Assembly (NCBI GenBank): GCA_903813345.2
Contig: CAIIXF020000009.1
Span: forward strand, 14,274,347 to 14,338,346
Length of the DNA stretch: 64,000 bases
Reading direction: 5' to 3'
Source of the DNA: Owenia fusiformis
Lineage: Eukaryota > Annelida > Polychaeta > Sabellida > Oweniidae
Made by a program: the position numbers and the translations under genes. The notes below the pieces were generated by a model. The model was not told the DNA's origin. It did not search any database and saw nothing but the letters and a program-made list of their open reading frames with translations. Below, one piece after another: positions 63,101 to 64,000 of the stretch (its first letter is position 1; each line of letters begins with the position of its first letter).

Positions 63101-63196
63101 AAGGCCCAATGTGTAGAGTAGGGTGCTTGTGTGCATCACTAACATGTACACCAGCACCCCAGTTACAATCCCAAGCCCTGTCTTTCTGGCATCCAT
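54185..63196 (-). CDS. SDR9C-type short-chain dehydrogenase (BDH1/RDH-like), five exons
   Basis: NAD(P)-dependent oxidoreductase of the hydroxybutyrate/retinol/17-beta-hydroxysteroid dehydrogenase group; the substrate is not predictable. Exons on the minus strand: 63196-63001, 58815-58597, 58282-58100, 56700-56568, 54515-54185, giving 353 aa. The N-terminus has a membrane segment (LVYMLVMHTSTLLYTLGLAV). Rossmann motif KAVLITGCDTGFG, then FAGCLFSTKDG, LWALVNNAGIG (NNAG), catalytic Ser in VVNVASRAG, YAMTK active site, and a tail ENMKQNIMREWDQLPGETRA. All phases fit. Two anomalies: the 3' splice site of exon 2 (AG at 58816-58817) directly abuts a transposon, and the donor of exon 4 (56567) is the end unit of a 36-bp array. 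This allele may be badly spliced. Confidence 0.93.
54650..56590 (-). repeat. 36-bp minisatellite of exon 4's 5' splice site
   Basis: About 53 units over 1.93 kb. On the minus strand the unit is attgagccaatactgtacaa followed by gtaagataatcaaacc: 20 nt of SDR exon plus donor and intron start. Roughly fifteen units keep a GTAAG or GTGAG donor; most others read catttaaga and have lost it. Because 36 is a multiple of 3, long false open frames run through both strands. In the SDR frame every unit gives IEPILYK then TAA. Confidence 0.95.
56830..58025 (+). repeat. Copy of the 'ATGGCCGC' dispersed repeat in the SDR intron 3
   Basis: Contains repeated nggttcaaattttatatgctg and ttcaagatggccactga words and ends atgttttgtttggtggg...gctactccatggagtagct, as does 17640-17720. 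Confidence 0.75.
58820..61998 (+). mobile_element. ISL2EU/IS4EU-type THAP-DDE transposon, apparently complete
   Basis: 3,179 bp with 18-bp perfect ends TCACCTTTCCCCAAAGTC (58820-58837) and its inverse (61981-61998). Flanks allow a 2-bp AT duplication (58818-58819, 61999-62000), or TA if the ends are drawn one base wider. AT duplication and a THAP plus DDE_Tnp_4 transposase are features reported for ISL2EU elements. Sub-terminal zones contain gacgtca and ttcgcgcgaaaa. It sits at the SDR gene's exon 2 acceptor. Confidence 0.9.
58971..61238 (+). CDS. THAP-domain DDE transposase, intact, 576 aa, start codon alone in exon 1
   Basis: Exon 1 contributes only ATG (58971-58973), followed directly by gtgagt. 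Exon 2 starts at 59511 after tttcag and runs open to TAA at 61236-61238. THAP zinc finger: C35-x4-C40 (CIVPRC), W66, then C87-x2-H90 (CSLH). A coiled-coil stretch follows at about 195-250 (DEISKLRNEIDNLKLEK), then a helix-turn-helix (DLAVKFGISKSTVSRIF) and a DDE_Tnp_4 domain with D390 (IILDAFEI), D466 (MVDKGF) and E513 (HVERSIN). All catalytic residues are present and no frame break is seen, so the element may be young or still active. Without the exon-1 join the first in-frame Met (59724) would cut the THAP domain in half. Confidence 0.92.
61999..63000. other. SDR intron 1 remainder
   Basis: Minus strand immediately beside the transposon reads gatttattatgttttat, the displaced pyrimidine-rich tract of the exon 2 acceptor. 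No gene. It includes a hairpin-headed repeat at 62311-62475. Confidence 0.6.
62311..62475 (+). repeat. Hairpin-headed interspersed repeat copy
   Basis: gtcaccatcacaagtggtgac forms a 7-bp stem; then attgttatggtctccaactt, ggcaggcggtgacattttgc and atgttaatgccttg. Confidence 0.8.
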
Positions 63197-63551
63197 TGCT
63201 GTCTAATATCTAGATTACAGTGCAGTTGCTGCCAATAACTAGTCTAGTACCAGTGTATGCACTCTGATCGACTCAAAAATATATTGGCATTTATGGCACA
63301 TATTGTTGACTGAGTTGTGTGCTATTTGAAACAATGTCAATATGCAGTACATTTGCCACTTGAAATACTCTACACTTCTAGACCTATTCTTTATACTTTA
63401 ACCTGATTGGTGATAGTAAGTGTACTTTTGCAAGCAGGTTAACCTGCCTTGGCTATCAGAGAATTTTAAGGTAGTTGTGTATAGTCTGTACTTTCACAAA
63501 AAGTTGAAAATTTATTTTGGGAAGTTTCTTTTCACCATTTTAAATTATATA

Positions 63552-64000
63552 CAGGGTGGTCCAAAAAAATGGGACACTCGTATTTCAAAAACAAATATTG
63601 ATTTTCTTGATGAAAACATGTCATATTATATACCAATTGATAGGGAATTAACTCATCTTTAATTTGGTATATCATAAGTTCAGATTTATTATAACGTCTA
63701 TCAACTAGCGTCCATAATATAAATGACGTCATTTTTGTTTCAAAACGGGTTTTCCAAAACTTGCAAAAACCAAGTTTTATTGTCAACTTTATTTACATAA
63801 ACAGACGTTCAATATGTCCACCATTTTGATCAATTGTAGCACTAAATTTTGGCCTAAACTGGTCAATAGCATCATTGATATGCTGTTGAGACAATGACTT
63901 TCACTTCTCTATAGTTCTGCCCTTCAGGGACTGAATAAATGTAAAAGGATTTATGGTACACTAATTCTGGTTAAAGATGGTTAAAGATGAGTAAATTCCC
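63552..64000 (-). mobile_element. Tc1/mariner-type element, cut by window end
   Basis: Begins cagggtggtccaaaaaaatg after TA (63550-63551). The remainder runs off the window. Confidence 0.75.
63793..63900 (-). pseudogene. Transposase C-terminal fragment
   Basis: The minus strand ends HINDAIDQFRPKFSATIDQN then GGHIERLFM and TAA, the characteristic tail of Tc1/mariner-type transposases (GGHxEHLL-like). An in-frame TGA at 63901-63903 and no clean upstream frame within the window suggest decay. Confidence 0.7.

Overview
The window is AT-rich animal nuclear DNA. Its genes are broken by GT-AG introns, its intergenic and intronic space is packed with short inverted-repeat DNA transposons and minisatellites, and the proteins are metazoan families: dynactin p62, TRAF, MSRB1 selenoprotein, RNase P p21, COX10, caveolin and a short-chain dehydrogenase. 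A non-vertebrate, probably marine bilaterian (ambulacrarian or lophotrochozoan) fits the repeat content and the ISL2EU-type transposon. The species cannot be fixed from sequence alone.

Layout. 1.3-10.6 kb (+): the 3' part of DCTN4. Its third visible intron holds an antisense two-exon TRAF-like gene (5.8-7.1 kb, -) and a truncated LINE. 11.0-12.9 kb: a CCATGG-rich DNA transposon. 14.6-19.0 kb (+): MSRB1, four exons with an in-frame UGA for selenocysteine. 20.5-22.7 kb: a perfect hairpin, two minisatellites and a decayed mariner. 24.5-25.5 kb (-): RPP21, first exon not found. 25.6-34 kb: a run of TIR and foldback elements. 34.1-40.5 kb: a 3.23 kb sequence present twice in tandem, nearly identical, each copy carrying two foldback elements. 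42.0-50.3 kb (+): complete COX10, whose third intron contains an antisense caveolin gene (44.2-44.9 kb) and nested transposons. 54.2-63.2 kb (-): a five-exon SDR9C/BDH1-like dehydrogenase, interrupted by a 36-bp minisatellite and by a 3.2 kb THAP-DDE transposon with an intact transposase.

The genes are unrelated housekeeping or signalling functions and not a pathway. The most notable structure is at splice sites. The 3' splice site of a DCTN4 exon lies in a 59-bp tandem array of that same acceptor, and the 5' splice site of an SDR exon lies in a 36-bp tandem array of that same donor. In both, only the copy flush with the exon keeps the reading frame. In addition, the THAP transposon has inserted between the pyrimidine tract and the AG of an SDR 3' splice site. 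All exon joins were made by eye from reading frame, splice consensus and remembered family similarity.
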